Source: Acidobacteriota bacterium
GTDB taxonomy: Bacteria > Acidobacteriota > Vicinamibacteria > Vicinamibacterales > 2-12-FULL-66-21
Assembly (NCBI GenBank): GCA_016184105.1
Contig: JACPDI010000009.1
Coordinates: forward strand, 49,598 to 113,597
Direction of reading: 5' to 3'
DNA length: 64,000 nucleotides
Shown: in pieces, positions 8,330 to 18,353 of the stretch
How the letters are laid out: every line of letters begins with the position of its first letter
Position numbering within the stretch: the stretch's first letter is position 1
Program-made: the position numbers and the translations under genes
Notes under the pieces: generated by a model
Databases searched by the model: none
Told to the model about the DNA's origin: nothing
Seen by the model: the letters and a program-made list of their open reading frames with translations, nothing else

Positions 8330-10543
8330 ATGGCGCCGGCTCACTGGACACTGCGTGGAACGCGTTCGTTGCCTCGTCGGCTCGCCTGCGCCGTCTGCGC
8401 GCTGGCCGCGCTCGCCGTTCCTGCGCACGGCGCCGCCGACGACATCGACTACGCGGCGATCCGGGCCACGAAGCGCGTCACCGCGCTTCGGATCGAACAA
8501 CCGATCGTCATTGACGGCGTGCTCGGCGAGGCGGAGTGGGAACGCGCCGACGTGGCGCGCGACTTCATCCAGCAGCAGCCGAGCGAGGGGGAGCCGACGA
8601 CCGAACCCAGCGAGGTCCGGTTCCTGTACGACGCGGACATGCTGTACGTCGGCGGCACGTTCCACGACACGCATCCTGACGGCGGCATCACCAACGAGCT
8701 GACGCGCGACTTTTCCGGTCGCGACGGCGACCTGATCACGCTGGTGCTCGACACGTTTCGCGACCAGCGCAACTCTTTCAACTTCATGATCAATCCGGCG
8801 GGCGCCCTGCGCGACAGCCAGTCCTACGACGACGGCCGGCAGAACAACGCGGATTGGGACGGCATCTGGTACGTGAAGACCGCGCGCTTCGCCGGCGGAT
8901 GGACCATGGAGATGGCCATTCCGTTCAAGACCCTGCGGTTCTCCGACGGCGAGGAGCAGACCTGGGGCCTCAACATCTTCCGGCTGATCCGGCGGAAGAA
9001 CGAGATTACGCTGTGGGCGCCGGTGCCGCGCCAGTTCACGCAGTTCAAGGTCTCCTACGCGGGCGTGCTCACCGGCATCCAGCACGTGCAGCCCGGCCGG
9101 AACCTCAGGATCAAGCCGTTCGTGACGGCCCAGGCGTCACGCCGTCGGTCGGGCGCGCGGCTCTGGGACGGCGACGCCGGCCTCGATCTCAAATACGGGC
9201 TGGGTACCGCGCTGACGCTCGATCTGACCTCCCGTACCGATTTCTCCCAGGTGGAAGCCGACGACCAGCAGATCAACCTGACGCGCTTCAGCCTCTTTCT
9301 CCCGGAGAAGCGTGAGTTCTTCCTCGAGAACCAGGGGAGCTTCCGGATCGGGGACATCGACACCGCCGCCGGCGCTCGCGGCGCGCCGCTCCTGCCGTTC
9401 TTCAGCCGGCGCATCGGCGTCGGCGACAACGGCTCGCTCGTGCCGATCGTGGGGGGCGCGCGGTTGAGCGGCAAGCAGGGGCGCTACAACCTCGGATTCC
9501 TGAACCTTCAGACCGACGCCGAGGGCGAGCGCCCGGGCGACAACTTCACCGCGGCCCGTGTCAGCCGCGACCTCGGTCTCAACTCGTCGGTGTCCGCGTT
9601 CTACTTCGGGCGTCAATCGGACGGCACCGATCCGTTCAACCGCATCGCCGGCGCCGATGTGCACCTCAACTTCCGCCGGACCGTCGACGTGGACGGGTTC
9701 CTGCTCCGCAGCGCATCGCCCGGCGAGGGGCCCGGCCTCGCTGGACGGGGGGCGCTGAACATCAAGGAGGACAAGTACACCGGGCATCTCTCGTACACCT
9801 CGGTGGCTCCCAGCTTCCGCAACGACCTCGGGTTCACCCCGCGGCGCGACATCGGGCTCACCAGCTGGGAGTTCGAGTGGAACTTCCGGCGCCGCACGGC
9901 ACGCGCCCCGGTGCGGGTGTTCACGCTCGGCACCGAGGGAGACGCGGTCAGCAATCACGGGCAGGACGACCTCCTGAGCCGCGTGTCGCGCATCGACACG
10001 TCGGCGGAGTTCGCCGACGGCGGGCGCCTCGGCGTCGACTTCGACTGGAACTACGAGCTCCTGACCGAGCCGTTCGAGATCAATCGCGGCGTGAGCATTC
10101 CTCCCGGCATCTATTACTTCCGTCAGGTCATCCCGAGCTACTCCTCCGACAAGAGCCGATGGCTGTCGGGGAACGTGAAGTACACAGGCGGGCAGTTCTG
10201 GTCAGGGACGATTCGGGGGCTCGATACGGGAATCCGCCTGCGCGCCAGCGAGAAGTTCGCCGCCACGGCGAGCTACGCGCGGAACGCCGTCACGCTGCGC
10301 GAGGGCACCTTCACGACGGAGCTTCTGCGACTCCGGTTGAACTACTCGTTCTCCACGTCGATGTTCCTCAACGGCTTCATCCAGTACAACAGCATCGCGC
10401 GCACCTGGACGACCAACATCCGCTACCGTTACACGTACCGGCCGCTCAGCGACGTCTTCATCGTGTGGAACGAGACGCGCGGTCCGGACGGCAGCCCCCA
10501 ACGGGCGCTGATCGTCAAGTACACGCTGACGCTGGCGTTCTGA
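8330..10543 (+). CDS. DUF5916 domain outer-membrane-like protein with N-terminal CBM9-like domain
   Basis: 737 residues from ATG at 8330, the start that places a clean signal peptide (LACAVCALAALAVPAHGA) at the N-terminus. Residues about 40-230 resemble the carbohydrate-binding family 9-like domain of DUF5916 proteins (IDGVLGEAEWERA; FRDQRNSFNFMINPAG). The rest is rich in alternating hydrophobic beta strands, ends ALIVKYTLTLAF, and looks like an outer-membrane barrel. The phrase FSQVEADDQQINLTRFSLF is typical of the family. The gene is divergent from the MoxR operon. The role is unknown; binding of polysaccharide or an oligomeric substrate is possible. Confidence 0.85.
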   Translation: MAPAHWTLRGTRSLPRRLACAVCALAALAVPAHGAADDIDYAAIRATKRVTALRIEQPIVIDGVLGEAEWERADVARDFIQQQPSEGEPTTEPSEVRFLYDADMLYVGGTFHDTHPDGGITNELTRDFSGRDGDLITLVLDTFRDQRNSFNFMINPAGALRDSQSYDDGRQNNADWDGIWYVKTARFAGGWTMEMAIPFKTLRFSDGEEQTWGLNIFRLIRRKNEITLWAPVPRQFTQFKVSYAGVLTGIQHVQPGRNLRIKPFVTAQASRRRSGARLWDGDAGLDLKYGLGTALTLDLTSRTDFSQVEADDQQINLTRFSLFLPEKREFFLENQGSFRIGDIDTAAGARGAPLLPFFSRRIGVGDNGSLVPIVGGARLSGKQGRYNLGFLNLQTDAEGERPGDNFTAARVSRDLGLNSSVSAFYFGRQSDGTDPFNRIAGADVHLNFRRTVDVDGFLLRSASPGEGPGLAGRGALNIKEDKYTGHLSYTSVAPSFRNDLGFTPRRDIGLTSWEFEWNFRRRTARAPVRVFTLGTEGDAVSNHGQDDLLSRVSRIDTSAEFADGGRLGVDFDWNYELLTEPFEINRGVSIPPGIYYFRQVIPSYSSDKSRWLSGNVKYTGGQFWSGTIRGLDTGIRLRASEKFAATASYARNAVTLREGTFTTELLRLRLNYSFSTSMFLNGFIQYNSIARTWTTNIRYRYTYRPLSDVFIVWNETRGPDGSPQRALIVKYTLTLAF

Positions 10544-10776
10544 CCTCGCCGCCGCCCGCCCGCGCCGCTCGCGCGCAAGTGTGATCCACCGACCAAACTG
10601 TAAGCGGCCGCGGACCTCAACCATTCTCAACACCCGCTGATTCGCGCGCAAAATACCACGCCTCGTGCCCGCGGCGACCGAACGCGCACGGGTACTTCGC
10701 TTGCCCTTCGGAAGGGCGACGCGCCGCTCTGCTTCTCGAGCGCGTCACTCAACTCATTTTTCGCTCTGGAGAACCC

Positions 10777-12801
10777 ATGAATCCCAGAACCGCCGCGGGC
10801 GTGCGCAGCCGCGCGTTTGTCCTTCTTCTCTGTCTTGTTCTGCCGCTGAAAGCCCGGGCGGCGCAGTTGTACGTTCCCGCGGGCGCCTCGATCCAGGCGG
10901 CTGCCGACATCGCCCTGCCGGGCGATGAAATCGTCCTCGAAGCGGGTGCGACCTACTCCGAGTCGATCACGCTGAGAGACAAGGGAGACGGCGCGCCAAT
11001 CACCATCCGATCCAGCGCGCCGCTGCCAGACCGCCGCATTGCTCCGGGCGACCGCGCGCTGCTGCCCAGCGTGGGCTCGACCTCGAGCCTCCCGGCAGTG
11101 TCAATCACAGGGCGGAACTGGCGGCTCGTCGGCATCGCCTTCCGCGCGAACACCAACGGCGACGGCGACGTGATCAGCGTCACCGGCTCGGCCGCGAACA
11201 CCGTGCTCGACCGGCTGCTCATCGAAGGCGGCGCGTCGGGACAGAAACGCGGCGTCGCGATGAACGCGGGCGCGATCACCGTCATGCGGTGCTACATCGC
11301 CAACATCTGGCGGAGCGGGCAGGACTCGCAGGCGCTTGCGGCCTGGAACGGGCCCGGCCCTTTCACCATCACGGACAACTTCCTCGAGGCCGCGAGCGAG
11401 AACGTCCTGTTTGGCGGTGCGGACTCGTCCAGCCCGGACCGGATGCCGGCCGACATCCTCGTCGAGGGGAACCACCTCACAAAGAACCTGGCCTGGAAGG
11501 GCACGACGGGGAAGGGAGTCAAGAACCTGTTCGAGCTGAAGGCCGCGCGGCGGGTCACGGTTCGCAACAACCGCATGGAGCACAACTGGGTCGACGGGCA
11601 GTCCGGATGGGCCATCGTCGTCACGCCCCGCAACCAGGATGGGCGCGCCTCCTGGAGCGCCGTCGAGGATGTGCTCTTCGAACGTAACGTCGTGAGCGAC
11701 ACGCCGCACGGGATCAATATCAGCGGCTATGACAACGAGCGGTACTCGTCTCAGGCGCGGCGGCTGACGTTCCGCAACAATCTGTTCACCCGGCTTGCGG
11801 GCACCTTCCTCCAGGCAGGCGCGGAAGTCGGCGAGCTGGCGCTCGACCACAACACGGTGGCGAATGGCGGGACGCTGATGAAGTTCTACCGCGGGACGAT
11901 CCGGAACGCCGACGGCACGTCACGGTCCGGCGCGTACGCGATCGGAAACCTCGTGCTGCTCAATTCGCTCATGCAACACGGCGCGTACGGGATCTGGGGA
12001 GAGTCGTCCGGAATCGGAACCCCGGCGCTCACGTACCACACCCTGACGTACGACGTGCGACGCAACGTGATCGCCGGCGAGCAGGGTTGGGAGTACAGCT
12101 ATCCGCCCGACACGGCGCAGCCCGCGCTGGCCGTCCACCAGGCCCAGTTCAACCCGGACTACACCCTCGTCGACGGCAGCTCGTATCGCGGCGCCGCGCT
12201 CGACGGTCTTGACCTGGGACGCGTGTTCGCCACGAGCGTGCTGCCATCGCCGCCGCCCCCGCCGCCCGCGAACGTGCCTCCGGTCGCGTCGTTCACCGTC
12301 AGCTGCGCCGACCTGACCTGCGCCTTCAAGGATGCCAGCACCGACGCGGATGGCGGAATGACGGGCCTGGCATGGAGCTTCGGCGACGGGAGCACGTCGA
12401 GCGCGCAGAACCCGCAACACGTTTACGCGCAGGGCGGGACGTACTCCGTCACCCTGACGGTGACCGATACAGCCGGCGCAACGGCATCGACGAGCCAGGT
12501 CGTCACCGTCACGCCGCCCAACACGCCGCCGGCCGCCTCGTTTACCGCCAGCTGCAGGTTCCAGGCGTGCACGTTCAGCGACACGAGTACAGATGATGCC
12601 GGCGTAACCGGATGGCAGTGGACGTTCGGCGACGGTGCAACAGCCGCGACGAAGGACGCGAGCCATACGTACGCCCAGGCAGGTGAGTACCTGATCACGC
12701 TCGTGGTGCAGGATGTGGGAGGTCTCACCAGCACATCCAGCATGGTCTTGCGCGTGAAGGCACGGAAGGCCGGGTCTGCCACGCGGCAGACGAAGCCGTA
12801 G
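10777..12801 (+). CDS. secreted right-handed beta-helix protein with two PKD domains
   Basis: 674 residues. A signal peptide covers about residues 10-29. Residues about 30-480 show pectate-lyase-like beta-helix rungs with repeated Asn ladders (VRNNRMEHNW, FERNVVSDTPHG, FRNNLFTRL, LDHNTVANGG). A proline-rich linker follows near 490. Two PKD domains occupy about 500-580 and 590-665, each with the W-x-F-G-D-G core (WSFGDGSTSS, WTFGDGATAA). Each PKD domain carries a cysteine pair that could form a disulphide. It is probably a secreted polysaccharide-binding or polysaccharide-cleaving protein; the catalytic site cannot be named. A long inverted repeat follows the gene. Confidence 0.85.
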   Translation: MNPRTAAGVRSRAFVLLLCLVLPLKARAAQLYVPAGASIQAAADIALPGDEIVLEAGATYSESITLRDKGDGAPITIRSSAPLPDRRIAPGDRALLPSVGSTSSLPAVSITGRNWRLVGIAFRANTNGDGDVISVTGSAANTVLDRLLIEGGASGQKRGVAMNAGAITVMRCYIANIWRSGQDSQALAAWNGPGPFTITDNFLEAASENVLFGGADSSSPDRMPADILVEGNHLTKNLAWKGTTGKGVKNLFELKAARRVTVRNNRMEHNWVDGQSGWAIVVTPRNQDGRASWSAVEDVLFERNVVSDTPHGINISGYDNERYSSQARRLTFRNNLFTRLAGTFLQAGAEVGELALDHNTVANGGTLMKFYRGTIRNADGTSRSGAYAIGNLVLLNSLMQHGAYGIWGESSGIGTPALTYHTLTYDVRRNVIAGEQGWEYSYPPDTAQPALAVHQAQFNPDYTLVDGSSYRGAALDGLDLGRVFATSVLPSPPPPPPANVPPVASFTVSCADLTCAFKDASTDADGGMTGLAWSFGDGSTSSAQNPQHVYAQGGTYSVTLTVTDTAGATASTSQVVTVTPPNTPPAASFTASCRFQACTFSDTSTDDAGVTGWQWTFGDGATAATKDASHTYAQAGEYLITLVVQDVGGLTSTSSMVLRVKARKAGSATRQTKP

Positions 12802-12814
12802 CGCTCGTCCACGA

Positions 12815-12864
12815 CACGGCGGAGGGACGGTCGTCGATGCGCCAGCTCGATGCCCTCCGCCGTG
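12815..12864. terminator. long inverted repeat, candidate terminator after the PKD gene
   Basis: Perfect 12-base arms (CACGGCGGAGGG at 12815-12826 and its complement at 12853-12864) separated by 26 bases, 13 bases after the PKD gene stop. It is followed by a short T/A stretch (TTAAC) but not by a real T run, so factor-independent termination is only likely, not shown. Confidence 0.45.
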
Positions 12865-12940
12865 TTAACGGACGCACCAGCATTTCGCCCGGCCACTCGA
12901 TGGCTCCGTTCTTGCTACGTCCGGCGACATCGGGTTCACG

Positions 12941-14752
12941 ATGGACGCCTACTCTCCCATTGGCGACTACGCCATCATCGGAGACTGCCGCTCTGCGGCG
13001 CTGATTTCAAGAAGCGGTTCGATAGACTGGCTGTGCTGGCCGCGGTTCGACAGCGCGTCGGTGTTCGCCGCGCTGCTCGATCGCCGGCGCGGCGGCCGCT
13101 TCCAGGTGGCGCCCGTCGACGCCGCGTCCGTTTCGCGCCGCTACCTCGATCGGACCAACGTGCTCGAAACGACGTTCAGGACGGCGGGCGGCCGCGTTCG
13201 TCTGACCGACCTGATGCCGGTCGCCGGCGAGCACGTCAAGTCGCGCGAGCTGTGGCCCGATCACGAGATTCTGCGCCGGCTCGAGGTCGTCGAAGGCGAG
13301 GTGGACGTGGCCGTCCACTACGAGCCGCGATTCGATTTCGGGCGCGCGCGCGGACGCCTCGTCGAGCGGCCGCACCACACCCTGCAGATCGAACGGGGCC
13401 CGGCCGTGATGATGCTGCGCAGCGACATTCCGTTGCGCGTGTCGGCGGACGGCGGCGCCGCAACGGGACGGGCGGTGATGCGCGCCGGCGCGGTGGCCGT
13501 CCTCGCGCTGTCATTCACGCACGGCGCGCCGGCGGTCCTCCCGTGCGAAACCGGGGAAGGGGCGCGGTTGATCGACGGCTCGATCGAGTGGTGGCGGCAA
13601 TGGGCGTCGCAGTGCACGTACGCGGGGGATCACCACGATGCCGTGCTCCGCAGCGCGCTCACGCTGAAGCTGTTGACGTATGCGCCCTCCGGTGCGATCG
13701 TCGCCGCCCCCACGACCTCGCTGCCCGAGCACGTCGGCGGCGGACGGAACTGCGACTATCGTTTCTGCTGGTTGCGCGACGCGGCACTGACGCTGCGCGC
13801 GCTCGTCGACCTCGGGTTCAGCGTGGAGGCGGAGTCCTTCCTGTCCTGGATGATGCACGCCACCAGGCTCACGCACCCGCGGCTGCAGGTCCTGTACGAT
13901 GTCTATGGTGAAAGCCATCACCCGGAGCGGACGCTCGATCACTTGGAAGGGTATGCCGCGTCTACTCCGGTGCGCGTCGGAAACGCCGCTGAAAGCCAGT
14001 TGCAGCTCGACGTCTACGGCGAGGTCGTGGGAGCGGCGCACCAGTTCGTGCAGCGCGGCGGCGGGCTCGATCGCGCGACGGCCGCCACCATCGTGGATCT
14101 CGGGCGGACCGTGTGCCGGCTATGGACGCTTCCAGACGAGGGACTGTGGGAGCCGCGCAGCGGCCGGCGGCACCACACGCATTCGAAGGTCATGTGCTGG
14201 GTGGCGCTCGATCGGCTCGTCAAGCTCGCGGAGGCCGGGCACGTCCGGTTGCAGGACGCCGGGTTCGCGCGCGTGCGCGATCAGATTCGTGAGGTCGTCG
14301 AGCGCGACGGCTGGAGCGACGCGACGGCGAGCTACGTCGCAGCGTTCGGAACCGCGGAGCTTGACGCCAGCCTGCTGCGCCTCGCGATATCGGGCTACGC
14401 CGCTCCATCGTCCTCGCGCATGAAGGCGACCGTCGCCCGCATTCGCAAGACGCTGAGCGCCGGCGACGGCCTGCTGTTCCGCCATCGCATGGATGACGGG
14501 CTGCCCGGCTCCGAGGGGGCGTTCGGGATCTGCAGCTTCTGGGGGGCGGAGGCGCTGGCGCTCGAAGGGCGTGACGATGAAGCGCGGCGCTGGTTCGAGT
14601 CGCTCCTGGGCTACGCGAACGACGTGGGCTTGATGGCGGAAGAAATCGACCCGGCGACCGGCGCGCTGCTCGGCAATTTCCCGCAGGCCTTCACCCACGT
14701 GGGCCTGATCAACACCGCGCTCACGCTGGCGGGGCAGGCTCGGACGGCATGA
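12941..14752 (+). CDS. glycoside hydrolase family 15 (glucoamylase/trehalase-like)
   Basis: 603 residues, the usual length for bacterial GH15 proteins without signal peptide. The N-terminal signature reads SPIGDYAIIGDCRSAALIS then GSIDWLCWPRFDS. The (alpha/alpha)6 domain contains NCDYRFCWLRDAAL, a hallmark of the family, and the C-terminal hallmark EEIDPATGALLGNFPQAF. In this family a glutamate in the C-terminal part is the base; the EEIDP glutamates are the candidates. Expected substrates are alpha-glucan ends or trehalose, in the cytoplasm. It is translationally coupled (ATGA) to a small membrane protein. Confidence 0.93.
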   Translation: MDAYSPIGDYAIIGDCRSAALISRSGSIDWLCWPRFDSASVFAALLDRRRGGRFQVAPVDAASVSRRYLDRTNVLETTFRTAGGRVRLTDLMPVAGEHVKSRELWPDHEILRRLEVVEGEVDVAVHYEPRFDFGRARGRLVERPHHTLQIERGPAVMMLRSDIPLRVSADGGAATGRAVMRAGAVAVLALSFTHGAPAVLPCETGEGARLIDGSIEWWRQWASQCTYAGDHHDAVLRSALTLKLLTYAPSGAIVAAPTTSLPEHVGGGRNCDYRFCWLRDAALTLRALVDLGFSVEAESFLSWMMHATRLTHPRLQVLYDVYGESHHPERTLDHLEGYAASTPVRVGNAAESQLQLDVYGEVVGAAHQFVQRGGGLDRATAATIVDLGRTVCRLWTLPDEGLWEPRSGRRHHTHSKVMCWVALDRLVKLAEAGHVRLQDAGFARVRDQIREVVERDGWSDATASYVAAFGTAELDASLLRLAISGYAAPSSSRMKATVARIRKTLSAGDGLLFRHRMDDGLPGSEGAFGICSFWGAEALALEGRDDEARRWFESLLGYANDVGLMAEEIDPATGALLGNFPQAFTHVGLINTALTLAGQARTA

Positions 14753-15231
14753 ACATCTCCAGCATCCTTGTCGCGGGATTCTTCGCCACGATCGTGCTGA
14801 CCACCGTGATGTCGGCGAGCCAGGGGCTTGGCTACACGAGGATGAGCATTCCGTTCCTCGTGGGCACCATCTTCACGCGGGGACGCGACCGGGCCATGGT
14901 GGTGGGCGTCGCCGTGCATGTCCTGAACGGGTGTCTGTTCTCGCTCGCGTACGCCGCGGCGTTCGAAGCACTCGGGCGGGCGACGGTGCTGCTCGGCGCG
15001 GGGGCCGGCGTCGTGCACGCGTTGTTCGTGCTGACCGTCGGCATGGTGGTGCTGCCGGGGCTCCATCCGCTCATGGTGAGCGAGTACTACGGCCCGACCC
15101 CGAACCGGCTGCTGCAGCCTCCCGGATTTCTTGCCCTGCACTACGGCCGCGGCACACCCATCGTGACCATCCTGGCGCACGCGGCGTACGGCGCAATTCT
15201 CGGCGGGCTGTATCGACTGGCGGGCGCCTAG
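14749..15231 (+). CDS. hypothetical integral membrane protein
   Basis: 160 residues starting within the GH15 stop (ATGA overlap). Four hydrophobic segments can be seen (about 4-22, 49-70, 78-103 and 137-156), with a soluble loop containing SEYYGPTPNRLLQPPG. I do not recognise the family with confidence. The 3' end overlaps the convergent bd-like subunit gene by 4 bases. Coupling to GH15 suggests co-expression, not a defined role. Confidence 0.65.
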   Translation: MNISSILVAGFFATIVLTTVMSASQGLGYTRMSIPFLVGTIFTRGRDRAMVVGVAVHVLNGCLFSLAYAAAFEALGRATVLLGAGAGVVHALFVLTVGMVVLPGLHPLMVSEYYGPTPNRLLQPPGFLALHYGRGTPIVTILAHAAYGAILGGLYRLAGA

Positions 15232-16349
15232 ACCTGCGCGACGCCGCGCGCCTGGGGAGAGGGCGCCTTGACGAGCGCCGTGACCATCCACGCGACCAGC
15301 ACGATCGCCACGGCGAGGAGCACCGCGAAGATGGCGATCGGACCCCACTGCGGTGATGCCCAGTTGACCGGCTGGAACCCCGCCGCATCGAGCATCGATC
15401 GCCGGACGCTGTCGCGGGAGAGCACCATCAGCGCGACGGCCACGATCGTCGCGATCCACGCCCCAATCAACAGGCGCGACGGCTCGGGCGACTGTCCCAC
15501 GCCGAGCGCGAAGGCCAGCGCGTCGATCGCCGCGACGATCCCCAGCGCGAGCGCCACGGTCGCATACCCGCTGCCGCCGACAAACAGCGCCATGGTGGCC
15601 TCCGGAAGCGCCGAGAGCAGCCACATGCCGATCAGGAAATTCGCGGCGGTCGCCAGCACGAACCAGCGGCAGCCGTACGCCATCGCCCAGATCCCGAACT
15701 CCGGAGACACGCGGCGCCGGAAGAACCCGATCAGCGCGACCGACAACCCGGCCACCGCGATGGCCCCCGCCAGCATGTGCAGGTAGCGGGGCAGCCGCGT
15801 GGGGTCTCCGCTGTTCCAGTGCAGCCCATGTGAAGCCTGGGCGTAGAGCGCGTGCTGCGCGCCAGGCCTGAGCATCAGCGTCATGTTGTTCGTGTAGATG
15901 AACGCGACGCCGAGAACGATCGCGACGATCAGCCAGGCCAGCGCGGGCCGTCCCGTGCCGCCGCGCCTGTCGAAGGCGACGCCGTACGCCGCGTAGTAGG
16001 CGACGATGAGCAACGGGATGACGGCGATCCAGAACGACGCCATGACGACCGAAGAGGAGAAGAAGACCCGGCCGTAGAGCACCTGCAGAAAGAGCAGTGC
16101 CGCGACCCCGAGGGTGACGGCCGCGGCCATGGTGACCGGCAGCAGCTTGCCGATGAGACGCGCCAGCTCCGCGTGATGCGCGCGCCCCTGTCTCCCCCGC
16201 CAGCGCGCCACCGCGCCGATGATCGACCCGCCCAGCACCGCGTTCATCGGCAGGAGGTGCAGCGTGAAGGTGAGCAAGAGCAGCAGCAGGAACACGGCAG
16301 GGGGCGCCGCGAGCGGCAACGGATCGGGTTGCGGGATCCCGGGGTTCAT
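15228..16349 (-). CDS. multi-helix membrane subunit paired with the bd-like oxidase
   Basis: 373 residues from ATG at 16349, which overlaps the stop of the upstream gene by ATGA; the longer open frame is not protein-like before this point. About nine to ten membrane helices. The first contains LHLLPMNAVLGGS, with a histidine placed much like the haem-region His of the partner subunit. It is probably the second subunit of the bd-like complex, in the position of CydB, but similarity to CydB is not obvious by eye. No CxxCH motif. Confidence 0.6.
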   Translation of the reverse strand: MNPGIPQPDPLPLAAPPAVFLLLLLLTFTLHLLPMNAVLGGSIIGAVARWRGRQGRAHHAELARLIGKLLPVTMAAAVTLGVAALLFLQVLYGRVFFSSSVVMASFWIAVIPLLIVAYYAAYGVAFDRRGGTGRPALAWLIVAIVLGVAFIYTNNMTLMLRPGAQHALYAQASHGLHWNSGDPTRLPRYLHMLAGAIAVAGLSVALIGFFRRRVSPEFGIWAMAYGCRWFVLATAANFLIGMWLLSALPEATMALFVGGSGYATVALALGIVAAIDALAFALGVGQSPEPSRLLIGAWIATIVAVALMVLSRDSVRRSMLDAAGFQPVNWASPQWGPIAIFAVLLAVAIVLVAWMVTALVKAPSPQARGVAQV

Positions 16350-18022
16350 CGCACTGCCTCCTTCGCGGTGTGGTTCAATGTTGCGAGGTAGACGGCTACC
16401 GCCTGGCGCTCCGCGTCCGTGCCCTCGAAGGCGGGCATGGCGTCGTTGATGGCGGGCAGCCGTCCGAGCATCTCGTAGAACGTGTCCGCCGGTCGTCCCT
16501 TCGCGTCGAACGGGAAGTCGGCGCCCGGCCCATGGCACATCGAGCAGTTGTCGGTGAAGAAGCGCGCTCCGGCATCGGCACGCTCGGAGGCGCCGGCGGG
16601 CGCGCCGCCGAGCGACACCAGGTAGGCCGCCAGCGCGCGCCGTTCTTCGCGTGTTCCGGCAAACGGCGGCATGCGCCGGCCTCGCCAGGTTCGCAGCGCG
16701 GGGCGCGGTTCCGTCCAATCCGCTCCGCTGGCGGGCGAGGCCAGCCGGCCGAGCATCGCGTCGGCGGAAGACAGGGACGCGTTTCGCACGAGCGGGCGCA
16801 CGGCGAGATACCCATCAACGGTGTGACACGATCGGCACAGCAGGCGGAAGACTTCCTCGCCCCTGGCCACATCCGATACGGCTTCACCATGCTGCGGCAG
16901 CCGCGACCACGCCGCCGCCGGCAGCACGCCGGACTCGTTCAAGGCGTCGACGGTGAATCGGTCCTCGATCGGCGTGCCCGCGCGGGCGGGCAGTCGCACC
17001 CCGTTCACGAACATGTAGTGACCGATGACGTACGGCTTGCGCAGGTCCTCGCGCACCCACTCCGCGGCGCCGAGCGCCACGAACGTGGACGCCATCACGG
17101 CAGCAGCGAGGGGCCGCCCGTACTCGCGCCGCCGCCGGAAAACGAGCGCCGAGAAGCACAGCCCGGCGAGCGACGCGATCAACAGCACGCGCGTCGCGAC
17201 CTGCGCGACAGGATGGCCCGTGGCGGCGCCGCCGAAGACCGCCGCGACGAGCGCCGGGATCCCCGCGTTCGCCGCTCCAAGGATTTCCCGGACCGGCACG
17301 CCGTCAGCGGCCGCGGCCCCGAGCGCCCAGACCAGCGACACCGGCAGCAGCACAACCATCGGCGCGATCCATTTCACGACTGCGTATCGGGCGATCCTCC
17401 CCTTGAGCGCCGCGTCGCTCAGGCGCGACGCGGTGAGCAGCGCATACACGCCGGCGAGTCCAACCGCGCCGAACGTGCGTGCCAAAACCGCCGGCAGGTA
17501 CGTCGGGTTCAGGATGCCCGCCCAGAAGCTACGGGTCTCGAGCCACGCGCCCGGCGTCAGCATGAACGTGAGGATGCCGTTGATGACGGCGAGGCTCAGC
17601 CACGCGGCCCAGAAATATACCCAGCCCACCGCCATGTGCGTTCGCGCGGGCAGCCGATCCCACCCGTAGAAGTACACCATCGCCGCGGCAATCTCGACGA
17701 CGAAGAACGTCCACTCGATCGCCCAGCCCCAGACAAATGCCGCGATGAGCGAGGAGGTTGCGGCCGGATGGACCAGACCGATCGTGAACCAGATGCCGAC
17801 GCCCGTGATCGCGCCGAAAACGAGCGTGAGCAGCACGAAGAACCGGGTGTGGGCCTTGACGTATTCGAGCAGCGCCGCATCCGCCTCTCGCCGCGCCTTG
17901 CGTTCGGTCAGCACGAGGAACAGTCCCCCGCCGACGGCAAAGTGAGAGACGAACACGTGGACGATCGCGACAAACGCGATCAGCAGGCCGCTGGCGGGAA
18001 GATCCCAAATGGGATAATTCAT
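16346..18022 (-). CDS. cytochrome bd-type subunit I (CydA-like) fused to two cytochrome c domains
   Basis: 558 residues. Residues 1-330 form about eight membrane helices resembling CydA: His22 and His27 in helix 1, then IEWTFFVVEIAA and FYGWDRL, which match the conserved helix-3 region of CydA. The loop EWVREDLRKPY is reminiscent of the segment near the haem b ligand. The long quinol-binding loop of classical CydA is absent. The C-terminal third is periplasmic and carries two haem c motifs, CRSCH (396-400) and CSMCH (493-497), each followed by methionines usable as sixth ligand. Such fusions belong to bd-like families whose electron donor may be cytochrome c or quinol. Coupled with the downstream membrane subunit. 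Confidence 0.8.
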   Translation of the reverse strand: MNYPIWDLPASGLLIAFVAIVHVFVSHFAVGGGLFLVLTERKARREADAALLEYVKAHTRFFVLLTLVFGAITGVGIWFTIGLVHPAATSSLIAAFVWGWAIEWTFFVVEIAAAMVYFYGWDRLPARTHMAVGWVYFWAAWLSLAVINGILTFMLTPGAWLETRSFWAGILNPTYLPAVLARTFGAVGLAGVYALLTASRLSDAALKGRIARYAVVKWIAPMVVLLPVSLVWALGAAAADGVPVREILGAANAGIPALVAAVFGGAATGHPVAQVATRVLLIASLAGLCFSALVFRRRREYGRPLAAAVMASTFVALGAAEWVREDLRKPYVIGHYMFVNGVRLPARAGTPIEDRFTVDALNESGVLPAAAWSRLPQHGEAVSDVARGEEVFRLLCRSCHTVDGYLAVRPLVRNASLSSADAMLGRLASPASGADWTEPRPALRTWRGRRMPPFAGTREERRALAAYLVSLGGAPAGASERADAGARFFTDNCSMCHGPGADFPFDAKGRPADTFYEMLGRLPAINDAMPAFEGTDAERQAVAVYLATLNHTAKEAVR

Positions 18023-18353
18023 CGCGTGGCTCCGGCGAATGGTTCAGGCCGGGATTGCAATCGCACTGCCGCCCGGCGCCACGAGCACGTGGGCGCTGAC
18101 GCGCACTTGTGGCTCGTTCTGTCGTCTCGCGCCTCCCCCGACGCGCCGGAATACCGGCACGTGTCGAAAGTCCGGCTGCCGCAGGTCGCGATGCGGACGG
18201 GCCGCCGTGCCCGCCAGACCCCGGCAATTTGCATCTGAAGCGTTGCGCGGGCTCACGCGTTGCACGCGCCGGTGCTGGATGGAGGGCTCGCCGCGGGTGC
18301 AGTGAGAGTGAGTAAGGAGTCAGGGTTCAGAGCTGAACCCTGAACCCTGAGTC
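18023..18353. other. intergenic region upstream of the bd-like operon
   Basis: 331 bases without a convincing gene, between the start of the bd-like operon (18022, leftward) and the end of the CHRD gene. The promoter of the bd-like operon should be here but no clear -35/-10 pair is visible. The right end holds an imperfect palindrome, listed separately. Confidence 0.5.

Noticed and set aside
16370..18238. 622-codon open frame on the plus strand
   Set aside because: Antisense to the bd-like cytochrome gene, whose haem motifs prove the minus strand is coding.
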